Origin: Methylobacterium oryzae
GTDB taxonomy: Bacteria; Pseudomonadota; Alphaproteobacteria; Rhizobiales; Beijerinckiaceae
DNA: 64,000 nt
NCBI RefSeq assembly: GCF_021398735.1
Contig: NZ_CP090350.1
Location: 392,913 to 456,912, forward strand
Direction: 5' to 3'
Both the position numbers and the translations under genes were made by a program. Under the pieces are notes generated by a model that was given only the letters and a program-made list of their open reading frames with translations, made no database searches and was not told the DNA's origin. This document shows, one piece after another, positions 53,090 to 61,712 of the stretch; position 1 is the stretch's first letter, and each line of letters begins with the position of its first letter.

Positions 53090-53188
53090 TCAGAAGCCCA
53101 TCAGCACCCCGGCCGAGCCGGTCACCGTCATCGCGAGGCCGCCCAGGAAGGCGCCGATCATCGCGTAGGAGAAGCCCTTCAGGACCAT
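53090..53188 (-). CDS. Tiny membrane protein, 32 residues
   Basis: ATG 53188 preceded by GAGAGG. Peptide MVLKGFSYAMIGAFLGGLAM then VTGSAGVLMGF: a glycine-rich transmembrane helix. Shares KGF and SAG-L-G with the peptide at 28239-28340. No function assigned. Confidence 0.6.
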   Translation of the reverse strand: MVLKGFSYAMIGAFLGGLAMTVTGSAGVLMGF

Positions 53189-53366
53189 GTCGTGCACGCC
53201 TCTCATCGAGCAGCGGGTCTCGGGCGAGACCCGGGATCACCAACTGCAATGATGATGCCGGATCGGCCGGCTGCGTGCGGTGCGAAGAGTCACGCTGCGC
53301 CGCGGAACCGTTCGGCGCGCGTTCAGGCGGCGACGGTGGGCGAGACGGCCGCCGGGCCCGTCTCGC

Positions 53367-53471
53367 TCACGCGAAATGGGCCGGCAGGCTGAGGGCCTGC
53401 GCGTAGGTCACGAGGGCGACCGCGCCGGCGATCAGGGTTGCCACCAAGGCGATGCGGTTGGTCCAGGTCAT
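53367..53471 (-). CDS. Tiny membrane protein, 34 residues
   Basis: ATG 53471 with GGAGAC 5 bases upstream. Peptide MTWTNRIALVATLIAGAVAL then VTYAQALSLPAHFA: a single hydrophobic helix with a short exposed tail. It lies in a run of small genes with no larger gene on either strand, which supports it being real. Confidence 0.55.
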   Translation of the reverse strand: MTWTNRIALVATLIAGAVALVTYAQALSLPAHFA

Positions 53472-53680
53472 CGTCGTCTCCATCGGGTTCGCGACTGTGT
53501 TCGCGGTGTGATCCCGATGTACGCCCAAGCTTTCAGGTCCGGCGTGTCCCGGAACACCTGCAGGGCCGCCGCTCGCGCACGGATCCCGGGCCGCGCACCG
53601 GCCGGAGGCGGGCAGGGAGGCCGCCTCCGGGCTCGGAGGGCCCCGCAGAGCGGGACGGGACCCTGATCCGCCGGCCCGCT

Positions 53681-53914
53681 CTATCCAGCCCCCGCGCCCT
53701 GATCCGCGTTGGAGGCGACCGTGAAACCCTCGCGATCGAAGACGGTGTAGAGGATGCCGGCCGGATCGAGGCCGAGACCCCCGATATGCGCGATCGCCGC
53801 TTCCTTGGCCTCGGCCAGCGTGCTGAACGGGTCCGGCAGCTGATACATCCGTGAGGCCTGCTCGGCGCCGTCGATCCGCACCGGCGGCGTGGTGATCTCG
53901 ACCGTGTAGGGCAC
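53681..53914 (-). CDS. Small uncharacterised protein, 77 residues
   Basis: GTG 53914 start (MPYTVEITTPPVRIDGAEQ). Reads as one alpha/beta domain: SRMYQLPDPFSTLAEAKEAA, IAHIGGLGLDPAGILYTVFDREG and FTVASNADQG. No family recognised. Encoded 19 bases after the tiny membrane peptide at 53934-54017, so the two are probably one operon. Confidence 0.6.
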   Translation of the reverse strand: MPYTVEITTPPVRIDGAEQASRMYQLPDPFSTLAEAKEAAIAHIGGLGLDPAGILYTVFDREGFTVASNADQGAGAG

Positions 53915-53933
53915 GACGACTGTCCGCCTCGAC

Positions 53934-54017
53934 CTAGTGGAACACGCCGAGGAAATACAGCAACAGGATGATCGGCAGCGGGATTCCCAGCAGCCACAGC
54001 AATCCACCGCGCAGCAT
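53934..54017 (-). CDS. Tiny membrane protein, 27 residues
   Basis: ATG 54017 preceded by GAGGAGGCGCGA. Peptide MLRGGLLWLLGIPLPIILLL then YFLGVFH, a very hydrophobic helix interrupted by prolines. Peptides of this G-I-P-L-P-I type recur in alphaproteobacterial genomes; function unknown. Confidence 0.65.
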   Translation of the reverse strand: MLRGGLLWLLGIPLPIILLLYFLGVFH

Positions 54018-54219
54018 TCGCGCCTCCTCTATGTCGACAATCGCACCGAAATATCGGCCGGTTCGAGATTGGAACGCGCGAACATCGGAAAGGGATGCAC
54101 AATACTGGTGCGAATGCTCGGAGCGCACCTTCGGTAGAGCTGCGTGAGATCTGCAGGCGTCCCGCCCCGCGCGGATGGCCGTCCGCGCCCGACCTCCGCC
54201 CGGCCGCGGCTGGGACGGC

Positions 54220-54567
54220 TCAGCGATGCAGCGCGGCGATCCAGTCCCTCAGCGGATCCACCACGTAGGCCATCCAGGTCCGCGCCCAGGCCAGGGCAGG
54301 GCGGTTCGCGTCGATCGGCCGGGCGGCCATCAGGGCCGCCACGTAGGCGTCCTCCTGGGGCTTGCACGCGTCCAGGGCGCCCCGCTCCCGGCCGGGCCTG
54401 CTCCGGTGCGCCGGCTGCCGGTCGAAGGCCTCGCGGACGCAGCCGTGCCACGCCCGCTCCAGGCCCGGCAGGTCGGCCGGCTCCGCTGCCAGCGCCGCGG
54501 CGGGCTCGGCCCCCGCCAGGGCCGCGAGGAGCGTCAGGCCGGCCGCGAGGGGCGAGCGCCTACTCAT
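54220..54567 (-). CDS. Secreted protein of unknown function
   Basis: 115 residues. Signal peptide MSRRSPLAAGLTLLAALAG, then an all-helical region with two cysteines (HGCVREAFDRQP and DACKPQED) that could pair, and a tryptophan-rich C-terminus (LAWARTWMAYVVDPLRDWIAAL). Start overlaps the end of the upstream small membrane protein gene by 8 bases, so translation is coupled. Confidence 0.65.
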   Translation of the reverse strand: MSRRSPLAAGLTLLAALAGAEPAAALAAEPADLPGLERAWHGCVREAFDRQPAHRSRPGRERGALDACKPQEDAYVAALMAARPIDANRPALAWARTWMAYVVDPLRDWIAALHR

Positions 54568-54727
54568 CCGACGCGCGCTCCGTCTGCGGGGCCGCGTCGG
54601 CGAGGGTCATCGCGCGCGCGGCCGTGCGCAACTCGTGGCGGGCCACGCCGTCCGCGAGCGCGACGAGGGCGACGAGCACGAGCCCCAGCATGAGGAGACG
54701 GCGGATGGTCGGGGCGGGGATGAGCAT
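54560..54727 (-). CDS. Small membrane protein, 55 residues
   Basis: ATG 54727 with GAGG upstream. One transmembrane helix (RRLLMLGLVLVALVALADG), then a soluble amphipathic tail (ARHELRTAARAMTLADAA). Coupled to the secreted 115-residue protein downstream. No family recognised. Confidence 0.6.
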   Translation of the reverse strand: MLIPAPTIRRLLMLGLVLVALVALADGVARHELRTAARAMTLADAAPQTERASDE

Positions 54728-55139
54728 CGAGGGCGCCTCAGGGAGACGTCCGCACCGTAGCGGAGCCGTCGCGCGCCGGCTGCCACTCCGATGCCACATG
54801 AGTACGGAAAGCGAACGTCCGTCCACGAAATCCCGGCGGGAGCGCCCCGGCGCGCCCGCGAGTCGCGGATGCCGGCCATCGCCGCGCCGGATCGAGCCGC
54901 GGTGCCGGGCGCGCCCAAAAGGGGCCGGTCCGGCGCGACGAAGAGACCCCGCGCTCGATCCGATACTGACGATTGTGCGGCGTCGCACGCATTCGCGGCA
55001 ACCGCCGGCCTAACATCCATGTTGAAGGATGACATTCGGCCCGACAGAGCCGAGGCGATCAAGACCGCCGGAACGACGATCTTCCTCACTCGCGACAGTT
55101 GACCGGATGACTTCGTGCCGAAGTCAGAAAAGGTTTGCC
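54728..55139. other. Intergenic region between divergent small-protein genes
   Basis: About 410 bases with no supported gene. A 27-codon frame at 55019-55102 (MLKDDIRPDRAEAIKTAGTT) has no clear ribosome site and was not called. Presumably contains the two divergent promoters. Confidence 0.45.
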
Positions 55140-55358
55140 ATGACCGTCCGCCTGTTCGCTGCCGCCGCGCTCGCCGCGACCCTCGCCGCCGCCCTCGCGA
55201 CGCCCGCCTCCGCGCAGGGATCCGCCGCACGCCACGGCCTGTCCGACGTCACCGCGGTGATGCTGCCCGAGATCTCCGTCACCTACCACCGGCCCGTGCC
55301 GGCCGACCGCTCCGCCGGCCCGCACGTCGCCGGCCCGGCCGGCCGCCAGCCGCGCTGA
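55140..55358 (+). CDS. Small secreted protein, 72 residues
   Basis: ATG 55140 preceded by AAAAGG. Signal peptide MTVRLFAAAALAATLAAALA cleaved near ASA, leaving about 46 residues rich in His, Pro and Arg (HGLSDVTAVMLPEISVTYHR). No family recognised. Confidence 0.6.
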   Translation: MTVRLFAAAALAATLAAALATPASAQGSAARHGLSDVTAVMLPEISVTYHRPVPADRSAGPHVAGPAGRQPR

Positions 55359-55562
55359 CCGGTCAGGCCCGGCGCCCGCAGGATTGCCGGCCTTCCGCGA
55401 TCTGACCTGCACGAGGCGTGCACGAGGCCTGCACGGTGCCCGCACGGTGCCCGGCGGGGAGGGCACGTCTCACGGCGCGAAGGCAGATCTCGATCCGGTC
55501 GGGCCGGGCGGCGACGCGCATTCGCCGAGCCCGCGCCCGGTCGACATGCACGCGCGATTAGT

Positions 55563-55578
55563 GTTGACGGCCGTCAAT
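55563..55578. other. Imperfect parS-like palindrome
   Basis: GTTGACGGCCGTCAAT matches the repABC parS consensus GTTNNCNGCNGNNAAC at all fixed positions except the last (T for C). It is non-coding, 22 kb from the two exact sites; could be a secondary ParB site or chance. Confidence 0.3.
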
Positions 55579-55650
55579 GCTATGCTCGGTGGTCCGTCCA
55601 CGGTATGCATCGACTTCAGGAGCGCGCCGGGACGCGAAGGGCCGATTGCT

Positions 55651-55941
55651 ATGACACGCTTGACCGTCGCCGCGCTGGTGTTCGCCCTCGCAAGTCCCGC
55701 GATCGTCGCGCAGGCCCAGCAGGACATCCCGATCCAGCAGGATCTCAAGCGCATGGATCGCCTCGATCAACGGCTCGGGCGCGAGGATACCGAGTTGAAG
55801 GTCGATCCGAACGTGACGCCGGACAATCCGGACGGTGTGGTCGGCTTCGACGGACCTCCGTTCAACTACGGGGATCCCGGCGTGATGGGTGACGGCCCCC
55901 TCCCGCCGGGATCGCCCGCCGACGACGACGACTGGTACTGA
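55651..55941 (+). CDS. Small secreted acidic protein, 96 residues
   Basis: ATG 55651 with GAAGGG upstream. Signal peptide MTRLTVAALVFALASPAIVAQA, then a short helix (QQDLKRMDRLDQRLGREDTE) and a Gly/Pro/Asp-rich, probably disordered tail (PPFNYGDPGVMGDG ending DDDDWY). No family recognised. Confidence 0.6.
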   Translation: MTRLTVAALVFALASPAIVAQAQQDIPIQQDLKRMDRLDQRLGREDTELKVDPNVTPDNPDGVVGFDGPPFNYGDPGVMGDGPLPPGSPADDDDWY

Positions 55942-55956
55942 CCGGGGACGGCGCGG

Positions 55957-55978
55957 CCCGCGGTTCTGAGACCGCGGG
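55957..55978. terminator. Hairpin terminator between convergent genes
   Basis: CCCGCGGT and ACCGCGGG form an 8-base stem with loop TCTGAG, between the small secreted protein and the Mn-catalase-like gene. Confidence 0.6.
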
Positions 55979-56002
55979 GCCCTGCCCGGTTCTGAGCGCG
56001 CC

Positions 56003-56917
56003 TCAGCGCCCCTTCTTGTAGAGCTTGCTGGCGATCTCGAAGATCTCCTCGGGGGCGTAGTTGGGCGCGAAGGCCCCGTAATTGCCGTCGAGTTCCGGGA
56101 TCTTGCCGCCCTCCGGCAGGCCGTCGACGACCTCCAGGTTGCCGGGCGGATCCCCCGGCAGCGCGACCTCGTCGTTCGACCAGACGCCGGCCGCTTCCTT
56201 GTAGTCGTCCGGGCTGAAGCGGTAGAGGCGCCGGTGCGAGCCCTCCTGCAGATATTTCTGGCACTCCGGAATCTTGTCGAGAACGATGTTCGGGGTTGGC
56301 AGCATCTTCTCGATCTCGACGCCGGTCAGCTTCTTGAGCGCCAGCGCGTAGGCGTGCGCGTGCACCGAGCCGCGCACGAGCAGGTAGCCGCAGACCTCGC
56401 GGCCGGTCGGGTCCTTCAGGGTCTCGTAGACGCGCAGCTTGTGCAGGCGCGCGCCGCACTCCAAGTGGAAGTTGTGCAGCAGGTCGATGATGATGTTGCC
56501 CGTCGTCGTCACCATGTCGACGTTCCAGGACTGCGCGTTGGAATTGACCGGTGTCGCGCCGCCGCCGTTGCTCAGGAAGCTGCCGGCGAGCCGGATGTCC
56601 TGCATGTTGTGGAACGGGGCCTTCGAGACGTCGACCTCCTCGGTGTCGTCGCCGGGGCCGTTGTTGAGCATCGCGATGCCGGTCGAGACCAGCTCCACGT
56701 GCCCGAGCTCCTCGGCGAAGATGCTCGACACGAGGCTGTAGAAGGGGCGCAGCTTCGACTTGTTGCGGAAGTTGAAGCTCTGGAACATGTAGTTCCCGAG
56801 GGTCGACATCTCCCCGTACTTGCCGCCGAGCAGCTCCTGCAGCGCGGCCGCCGCGTTGGGATCGGGCTTCTTCGGCTGTGGCAGTTCGGCCTGAAGGCGG
56901 TCGAGCTTCATGAACAT
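56003..56917 (-). CDS. Manganese catalase family protein
   Basis: 304 residues from ATG 56917 (GGAG upstream). Ferritin-like dimanganese ligands are recognisable: Glu36 (GGKYGEMSTL), Glu70 and His73 (FAEELGHVELV), Glu in HLECGARLHKL and His in RGSVHAHAYALAL. Non-haem catalases disproportionate hydrogen peroxide to water and oxygen. Single gene, probably cytoplasmic. Confidence 0.9.
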   Translation of the reverse strand: MFMKLDRLQAELPQPKKPDPNAAAALQELLGGKYGEMSTLGNYMFQSFNFRNKSKLRPFYSLVSSIFAEELGHVELVSTGIAMLNNGPGDDTEEVDVSKAPFHNMQDIRLAGSFLSNGGGATPVNSNAQSWNVDMVTTTGNIIIDLLHNFHLECGARLHKLRVYETLKDPTGREVCGYLLVRGSVHAHAYALALKKLTGVEIEKMLPTPNIVLDKIPECQKYLQEGSHRRLYRFSPDDYKEAAGVWSNDEVALPGDPPGNLEVVDGLPEGGKIPELDGNYGAFAPNYAPEEIFEIASKLYKKGR

Positions 56918-57092
56918 GCGAGCAGCTCCGTTCGCGCGGGGTGCGCATGACGGCATCTTCCCGCACGGACGATTGTTCCTGCGGCTGAGACGGGGCGGCC
57001 CGCGGGCGGCCTCCCGGCGGCCGGCGCCATCCGGCTGTGGACAGTGGCCTCGGCGCGGGCGCCCGGCCGCCATCCTTTCCGGAGCGGTAACC

Positions 57093-57350
57093 ATGCCGGT
57101 CCTACCAGCCGCGACCCCGGACGGTGAGGCAGGTGGACGAATGGGCGACGACGTGGCGGCGATCCTGTTGACCCTCGTGACCGAGAATTCCGAGTTGCGC
57201 GAGCAGCTCGCCAGCGCGCAGGACATGCTGATGGAGACGGCCATCGATGCCGGGCAGCTTCATGCCCGGATCCAGGGCCTGGAGGCCGAGCGCGACGCGT
57301 GGCGGGCCGAGGCCGGGCACCGGCAGGCCCGCGCCGCCCTGACCGCCTGA
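57093..57350 (+). CDS. Small coiled-coil protein, 85 residues
   Basis: ATG 57093 with GGAGCGG upstream. After a flexible N-terminus the protein is one long coiled coil (DDVAAILLTLVTENSELREQ, LASAQDMLMETAIDAGQLHA, RIQGLEAERDAWRAEAGHRQ). No family or function assigned; precedes the epoxide-hydrolase-like gene by 131 bases. Confidence 0.55.
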   Translation: MPVLPAATPDGEAGGRMGDDVAAILLTLVTENSELREQLASAQDMLMETAIDAGQLHARIQGLEAERDAWRAEAGHRQARAALTA

Positions 57351-57481
57351 CGGTTCGGCGGCGCGCCGACTGGGCGCGGAGGTGGGGCAGGGCCGGATGC
57401 GCGCGGGTCGGATTTCGCGGTCGGATCGCGGAGCGTGTACGCTCGGCGGCCGTCGAACAATCGGCACGGGAGCGCGCGGCC

Positions 57482-58654
57482 ATGGTGACGAACGTCCTGC
57501 CCCCGCTCGATCCGGCCGCCCTCCCGAACGGAATCCGCGCCCGCTTCGTCGAGGACGTCAACGGCCTGCGCATGCACGTGCTGGAGGCGGGCGACGGCGG
57601 TCCCGACCGCCCGCTCATCCTCCTGGTGCACGGCTTCCCCGAGATCGCCTATTCCTGGCGGAAGGTCATGCCGGCGCTGGCCGCGGCGGGCTACCACGTC
57701 GTCGCCCCCGACCTCCGGGGCTACGGCCGCACCGCGGACGCGCCGGTCGCCTTCGCGGACGACCTCGCGCCCTACCGGCTGCACAACCTTCTCCTCGACC
57801 TGCTGTGCCTGATGAGCGCCCTGAAGCGCGACAGGGTCGCGGCGCTCGTCGGACACGATTACGGGTCCTGGGTCTGCGGCTACTGCGCCCTGGCGCGGCC
57901 CGATCTCTTCGGCATGGTCGCCCTCATGAGCGCGCCCTTCGCGGGGGCGCCGGGGCTCGACGCCCTGGCACGCGGCCTCCGGACGCCGGCCGACGACCCG
58001 ATCCACGCGGCGCTGGCCGCCCTGCCGCGCCCGCGCACGCACTACCACCGCTACTACGCGACGCGCCGCGCCGCCGCCGACATGGAGCGCAGTCCCCAGG
58101 GCCTCGCCGCGTTCCTGCGCGCCTATTTCCACCACAAGAGCGCGGACTGGCCGGACAATCGACCCCGCGCGCTCGCCGGCTGGACGGCCGAGGCCCTCGC
58201 CGAGATGCCGACCTACTACGTGATGGATGAAGGCCGGACGATGCCCGCGACCGTGGCGCCGGAGATGCCGGAGCGGGGCGGCGCGGACTGCGCCTGGCTG
58301 ACGGAGGCAGAACTCGCCGTCTACGCGGCCGAGTACGCGCGCTCCGGCTTCCAGGGCGCGCTCCAGGGCTACCGGTGCCGCATGGATGGCAGCATCGACC
58401 GCGACCTCGCGCGGTTCGCCGGCCGGCGGATCGAGGTCCCCCTCCTGTTCGTGTCCGGGGCGCGCGACTGGGGCCCGTTCCAGGCGCCGGGCGCGCTGGA
58501 GCGCATGAAGGATGGCGCCGGCGCGGGCCTGCTCGGCTGCCACTTCGTGGCGGGGGCGGGGCACTGGGTTCAGCAGGAGCAGCCCCGGGCCGTCGCGGAC
58601 CTCCTGCTCGACGCGCTCGGTCGCGGCGGGGCCGGATCCCGCCCCGGCGCGTAG
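57482..58654 (+). CDS. Epoxide-hydrolase-like alpha/beta hydrolase
   Basis: 390 residues from ATG 57482. Oxyanion motif VHGFPEIAYSWRKVMP and nucleophile Asp126 in GHDYGSWVCGY mark the Asp-nucleophile branch (epoxide hydrolase, haloalkane or fluoroacetate dehalogenase). The cap domain is long (about residues 150-270). C-terminal His in GAGHWVQQEQP. Cytoplasmic. Substrate unknown. Confidence 0.9.
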   Translation: MVTNVLPPLDPAALPNGIRARFVEDVNGLRMHVLEAGDGGPDRPLILLVHGFPEIAYSWRKVMPALAAAGYHVVAPDLRGYGRTADAPVAFADDLAPYRLHNLLLDLLCLMSALKRDRVAALVGHDYGSWVCGYCALARPDLFGMVALMSAPFAGAPGLDALARGLRTPADDPIHAALAALPRPRTHYHRYYATRRAAADMERSPQGLAAFLRAYFHHKSADWPDNRPRALAGWTAEALAEMPTYYVMDEGRTMPATVAPEMPERGGADCAWLTEAELAVYAAEYARSGFQGALQGYRCRMDGSIDRDLARFAGRRIEVPLLFVSGARDWGPFQAPGALERMKDGAGAGLLGCHFVAGAGHWVQQEQPRAVADLLLDALGRGGAGSRPGA

Positions 58655-58783
58655 GCGCCCGCCGCCGCACCGCGTCCGCTTCTATCGGGGCGCCGACGGC
58701 CCGGCTATGTCTCCCGCCAACCGACCGGAGGCCCAGTCGGATCGGGCGCCCGGCGTCCGTTCCGGATCCTCGAGGGGGCGACG

Positions 58784-60085
58784 ATGGATGTGGAAGCGCG
58801 CGCCATCCGGCGGGTCAGCAGGCGGCTCCTGCCCCTCCTGATCACCTGCTACTTCATCTCCTACCTCGACCGGGTCAATGTCGGCTTCGCCGCGCTGACC
58901 ATGAACGGGGACCTCGGCATCTCCGCCACGGCCTACGGGCTCGGGGCCGGCATCTTCTTCCTGAGCTACTTCGTCTTCGAGGTGCCGTCGAACCTGATCC
59001 TGGAGCGGGTCGGGGCGCGGGTGTGGATCGCCCGCATCATGCTGACCTGGGGACTCCTGTCGGGCGCGATGGCCTTCATCGTCGGCGAGAAGAGCTTCTA
59101 CGCCGTGCGCCTGCTGCTGGGCGCCGCGGAGGCCGGGTTCTTCCCCGGCATCATCTTCTACCTCACGCTGTGGTTCCCCGCGCGCTACCGCGCGCGCATC
59201 ATCGGCACCTTCATGGCCGCGGTCCCGCTCTCGAGCGTCATCGGCTCGCCGGTCTCGGGGGCGTTGCTGGGCCTCGACGGGGTCTGGGGCTTCAAGGGCT
59301 GGCAGTGGCTCTACGTCCTCGAGGCGCTGCCCGCCGTCATCCTCGCGGGCATCGTCCTGGCCTTCCTGACGGACCGGCCGGCGCAGGCGGCCTGGCTGCC
59401 CGACGACGAGCGCGCGTGGCTCACCGAGCGCCTCGCGCAGGAGCGGCGGGCGCGCGAATCCGCCCGCCGCTACAGCGTCGCGGAGGCGCTCCTCGACCGG
59501 CGCGTGCTCGCCGTCGCCTTCGTGTATTTCGGCAACGTGGCGCTGCTCTACGGGCTCAGCTTCTTCCTGCCGCAGATCGTCAAGGGCTTCGACCTCACGA
59601 ACCTCCAGACGGGTCTCGTCAGCCTCATCCCCTTCGCGATCGGGATCGTCGGCATGCTCGCCCTCGGGCGCTCCTCGGACCGCAGGGGCGAGCGCAAGGG
59701 GCACGCGGCCTTCGCGCTCCTGCTCGCGGCCGGCGGCACGGCCGCGGCGGCGCTGGTCTCCGATCCCTACGCCAAGATGGCCCTGTTCAGCGTCTCGGCC
59801 TTCGGCATCTTCGGCGGCCTCCCGGTGATCTGGACGCTGCCCACCGCCTACCTGTCCGGCGCCGCGGCGGCCGGCGGCATCGCCATCATCAACGCCCTCG
59901 GCAACCTTTCCGGCTTCGCCGCGCCCTACGCGGTCGGCGCGATCAAGGACGCCACCGGCACCTTCACGGGCGGCCTCCTCCTCATCGCGGCGGCCGGCCT
60001 CGCCGCCATGGTGACGGTCCTCTGCCTCACCCACGACCGGCACCTGGAGCAGGCCGCGGCGCGCGGCGCGCGGGCGGCGGAGTAG
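58784..60085 (+). CDS. MFS transporter, anion:cation symporter (ACS) family
   Basis: 433 residues, twelve transmembrane segments. ACS features: YFISYLDRVNVGFAAL, FFLSYFVFEVPSNLILERVGAR, GAAEAGFFPGIIFYLTLWFP. Relatives import tartrate, hexuronates, phthalate or 4-hydroxyphenylacetate. The GlcD-type dehydrogenase gene begins 209 bases downstream in the same direction, suggesting uptake and oxidation of a 2-hydroxy acid. Confidence 0.93.
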   Translation: MDVEARAIRRVSRRLLPLLITCYFISYLDRVNVGFAALTMNGDLGISATAYGLGAGIFFLSYFVFEVPSNLILERVGARVWIARIMLTWGLLSGAMAFIVGEKSFYAVRLLLGAAEAGFFPGIIFYLTLWFPARYRARIIGTFMAAVPLSSVIGSPVSGALLGLDGVWGFKGWQWLYVLEALPAVILAGIVLAFLTDRPAQAAWLPDDERAWLTERLAQERRARESARRYSVAEALLDRRVLAVAFVYFGNVALLYGLSFFLPQIVKGFDLTNLQTGLVSLIPFAIGIVGMLALGRSSDRRGERKGHAAFALLLAAGGTAAAALVSDPYAKMALFSVSAFGIFGGLPVIWTLPTAYLSGAAAAGGIAIINALGNLSGFAAPYAVGAIKDATGTFTGGLLLIAAAGLAAMVTVLCLTHDRHLEQAAARGARAAE

Positions 60086-60293
60086 GCGCGGCGGGGCAGA
60101 CGCGGTGGGTGAACGCGACCCGGGGGGAGGGGGCAGCGCCGCCGCCCCGCCGCGCCCGGGTGGCGGGCGGCCGCCGATCGACCTACGGTCGCGTCGCCAG
60201 GTCGTCCCAGCGGAGGCCGTGTCGCGGGGCCGCGCGGCCCCCGGGACACGCCGTCCCCGGCGACGCCCCAGTTCGAGCCCATCGGAGCAGCCC

Positions 60294-61712
60294 ATGAACG
60301 CCCCCGTTCCCGCCCCGCGGACCCGCCCGGACGCGGCGACGATCGCGGGTCTCGCCGAGGCCCTGCGGGCCGTGCTCGGGGACCGGGTGACGGCGAGCCC
60401 GGCGGTGCGCGAGCAGCACGCCAACCAGCTCACCTGGGCGCCGTGCGAGCCGCCGGACCTCGTGGTCTTCCCGCACTCCACCGCGGAGGTGCAGGCCGTC
60501 GTGCGCGCCTGTGCCGAGCGCGACATGCCGATCGTGCCCTACGGCGTCGGCACCTCCCTCGAGGGCCACGTCAACGCGCCGTTCGGCGGCGTCTCGATCG
60601 ACACGGGGGCAATGAACCGCGTCCGCGCGGTCCATGCCGACGACCTCGACTGCACGGTCGAGGCCGGCGTCACCCGCAGGGCGCTGAACGCGTACCTGCG
60701 CGACACCGGCCTGTTCTTCCCCATCGATCCCGGGGCGGACGCCACGATCGGCGGGATGGCGGCGACGCGGGCGTCGGGCACCAACGCCGTGCGCTACGGG
60801 ACGATGAAGGACGCGGTGCTCGGGCTCACCGCGGTGATGCCGAACGGCGACATCGTCACGACCGCCCGGCGGGCGCGCAAGTCGTCGGCCGGCTACGATC
60901 TCACCCGGCTCCTCGTCGGCTCGGAGGGCACGCTCGGGATCATCACCGAGGTCACGCTGCGCCTGCACGGCATCCCCGAGGCGATCTCGGCGGGCATCTG
61001 CCCGTTCCCCTCGATCAAGGCGGCCTGCGACGCCACGATCCTGACGATCCAGTCCGGCATCCCGGTCGCGCGCATCGAGCTGCTCGACGAGGTGCAGGTG
61101 GCGGCCTGCAACCGCTACTCGAAGCTCGCCCTGCCGGAGACCCCGCTGCTCCTCGTCGAGTTCCACGGCACGGACGCGGGCGTGCACGAGCAGGCCGAGC
61201 GGTTCGGCGAGATCGCCGCCGATCTCGGCGGCGGCCCGTTCGACTGGGCGACCGGGGCCGACGAGCGCGCGCGCCTCTGGCAGGCGCGCCACGACGTGTA
61301 CTGGGCCTCGGTCGCGCTGCGGCCGGGTCCCACGATCAAGAACATGTCGACCGACGTCTGCGTGCCGATCTCGCGGCTCGCGGAATGCGTGGAGGCGACG
61401 AAGCGCGACATCGCCGCGACCGGGCTCACGGCGCCGATCGCCGGCCATGTCGGCGACGGCAACTTCCACACCCTGCCGCTCGTCGATGCCGACAGCCCCG
61501 AGGAGATGTCCGCGGTGGCCGGCTTCCTCGACCGGCTCGTCGCCCGCGCGCTGGACCTGGGCGGCACCTGCACGGGCGAGCACGGGATCGGCCAGAAGAA
61601 GATGCGCTTCATGGAAAGCGAGCACGGGCCGGAGGCGCTCGGCCTCATGCGGACCCTGAAGCGCGCGATCGACCCCCGGAACCTCATGAATCCCGGCAAG
61701 CTGATTCCCTGA
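60294..61712 (+). CDS. FAD-linked 2-hydroxyacid dehydrogenase (GlcD/D-lactate dehydrogenase family)
   Basis: 472 residues from ATG 60294 (GGAG upstream). VAO-fold FAD domain with VPYGVGTSLEGHVNAPFGGV, GADATIGGMAATRASGTNAV and LVGSEGTLGIITEVTLRLHG; C-terminal oxidase-C domain with HVGDGNFHTLPL, TGEHGIGQKKM and RAIDPRNLMNPGKL. Oxidises D-lactate, glycolate or a related 2-hydroxy acid. Partner transporter lies upstream. Confidence 0.93.
   Translation: MNAPVPAPRTRPDAATIAGLAEALRAVLGDRVTASPAVREQHANQLTWAPCEPPDLVVFPHSTAEVQAVVRACAERDMPIVPYGVGTSLEGHVNAPFGGVSIDTGAMNRVRAVHADDLDCTVEAGVTRRALNAYLRDTGLFFPIDPGADATIGGMAATRASGTNAVRYGTMKDAVLGLTAVMPNGDIVTTARRARKSSAGYDLTRLLVGSEGTLGIITEVTLRLHGIPEAISAGICPFPSIKAACDATILTIQSGIPVARIELLDEVQVAACNRYSKLALPETPLLLVEFHGTDAGVHEQAERFGEIAADLGGGPFDWATGADERARLWQARHDVYWASVALRPGPTIKNMSTDVCVPISRLAECVEATKRDIAATGLTAPIAGHVGDGNFHTLPLVDADSPEEMSAVAGFLDRLVARALDLGGTCTGEHGIGQKKMRFMESEHGPEALGLMRTLKRAIDPRNLMNPGKLIP

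Noticed and set aside
55019..55102. 27-codon open frame MLKDDIRPDRAEAIKTAGTT and onwards
   Set aside because: No convincing ribosome site and no conservation evidence; left as intergenic.
58682..60526. 614-codon minus-strand open frame
   Set aside because: Antisense to the ACS transporter; Glu/Asp/Arg-rich shadow without ribosome site.
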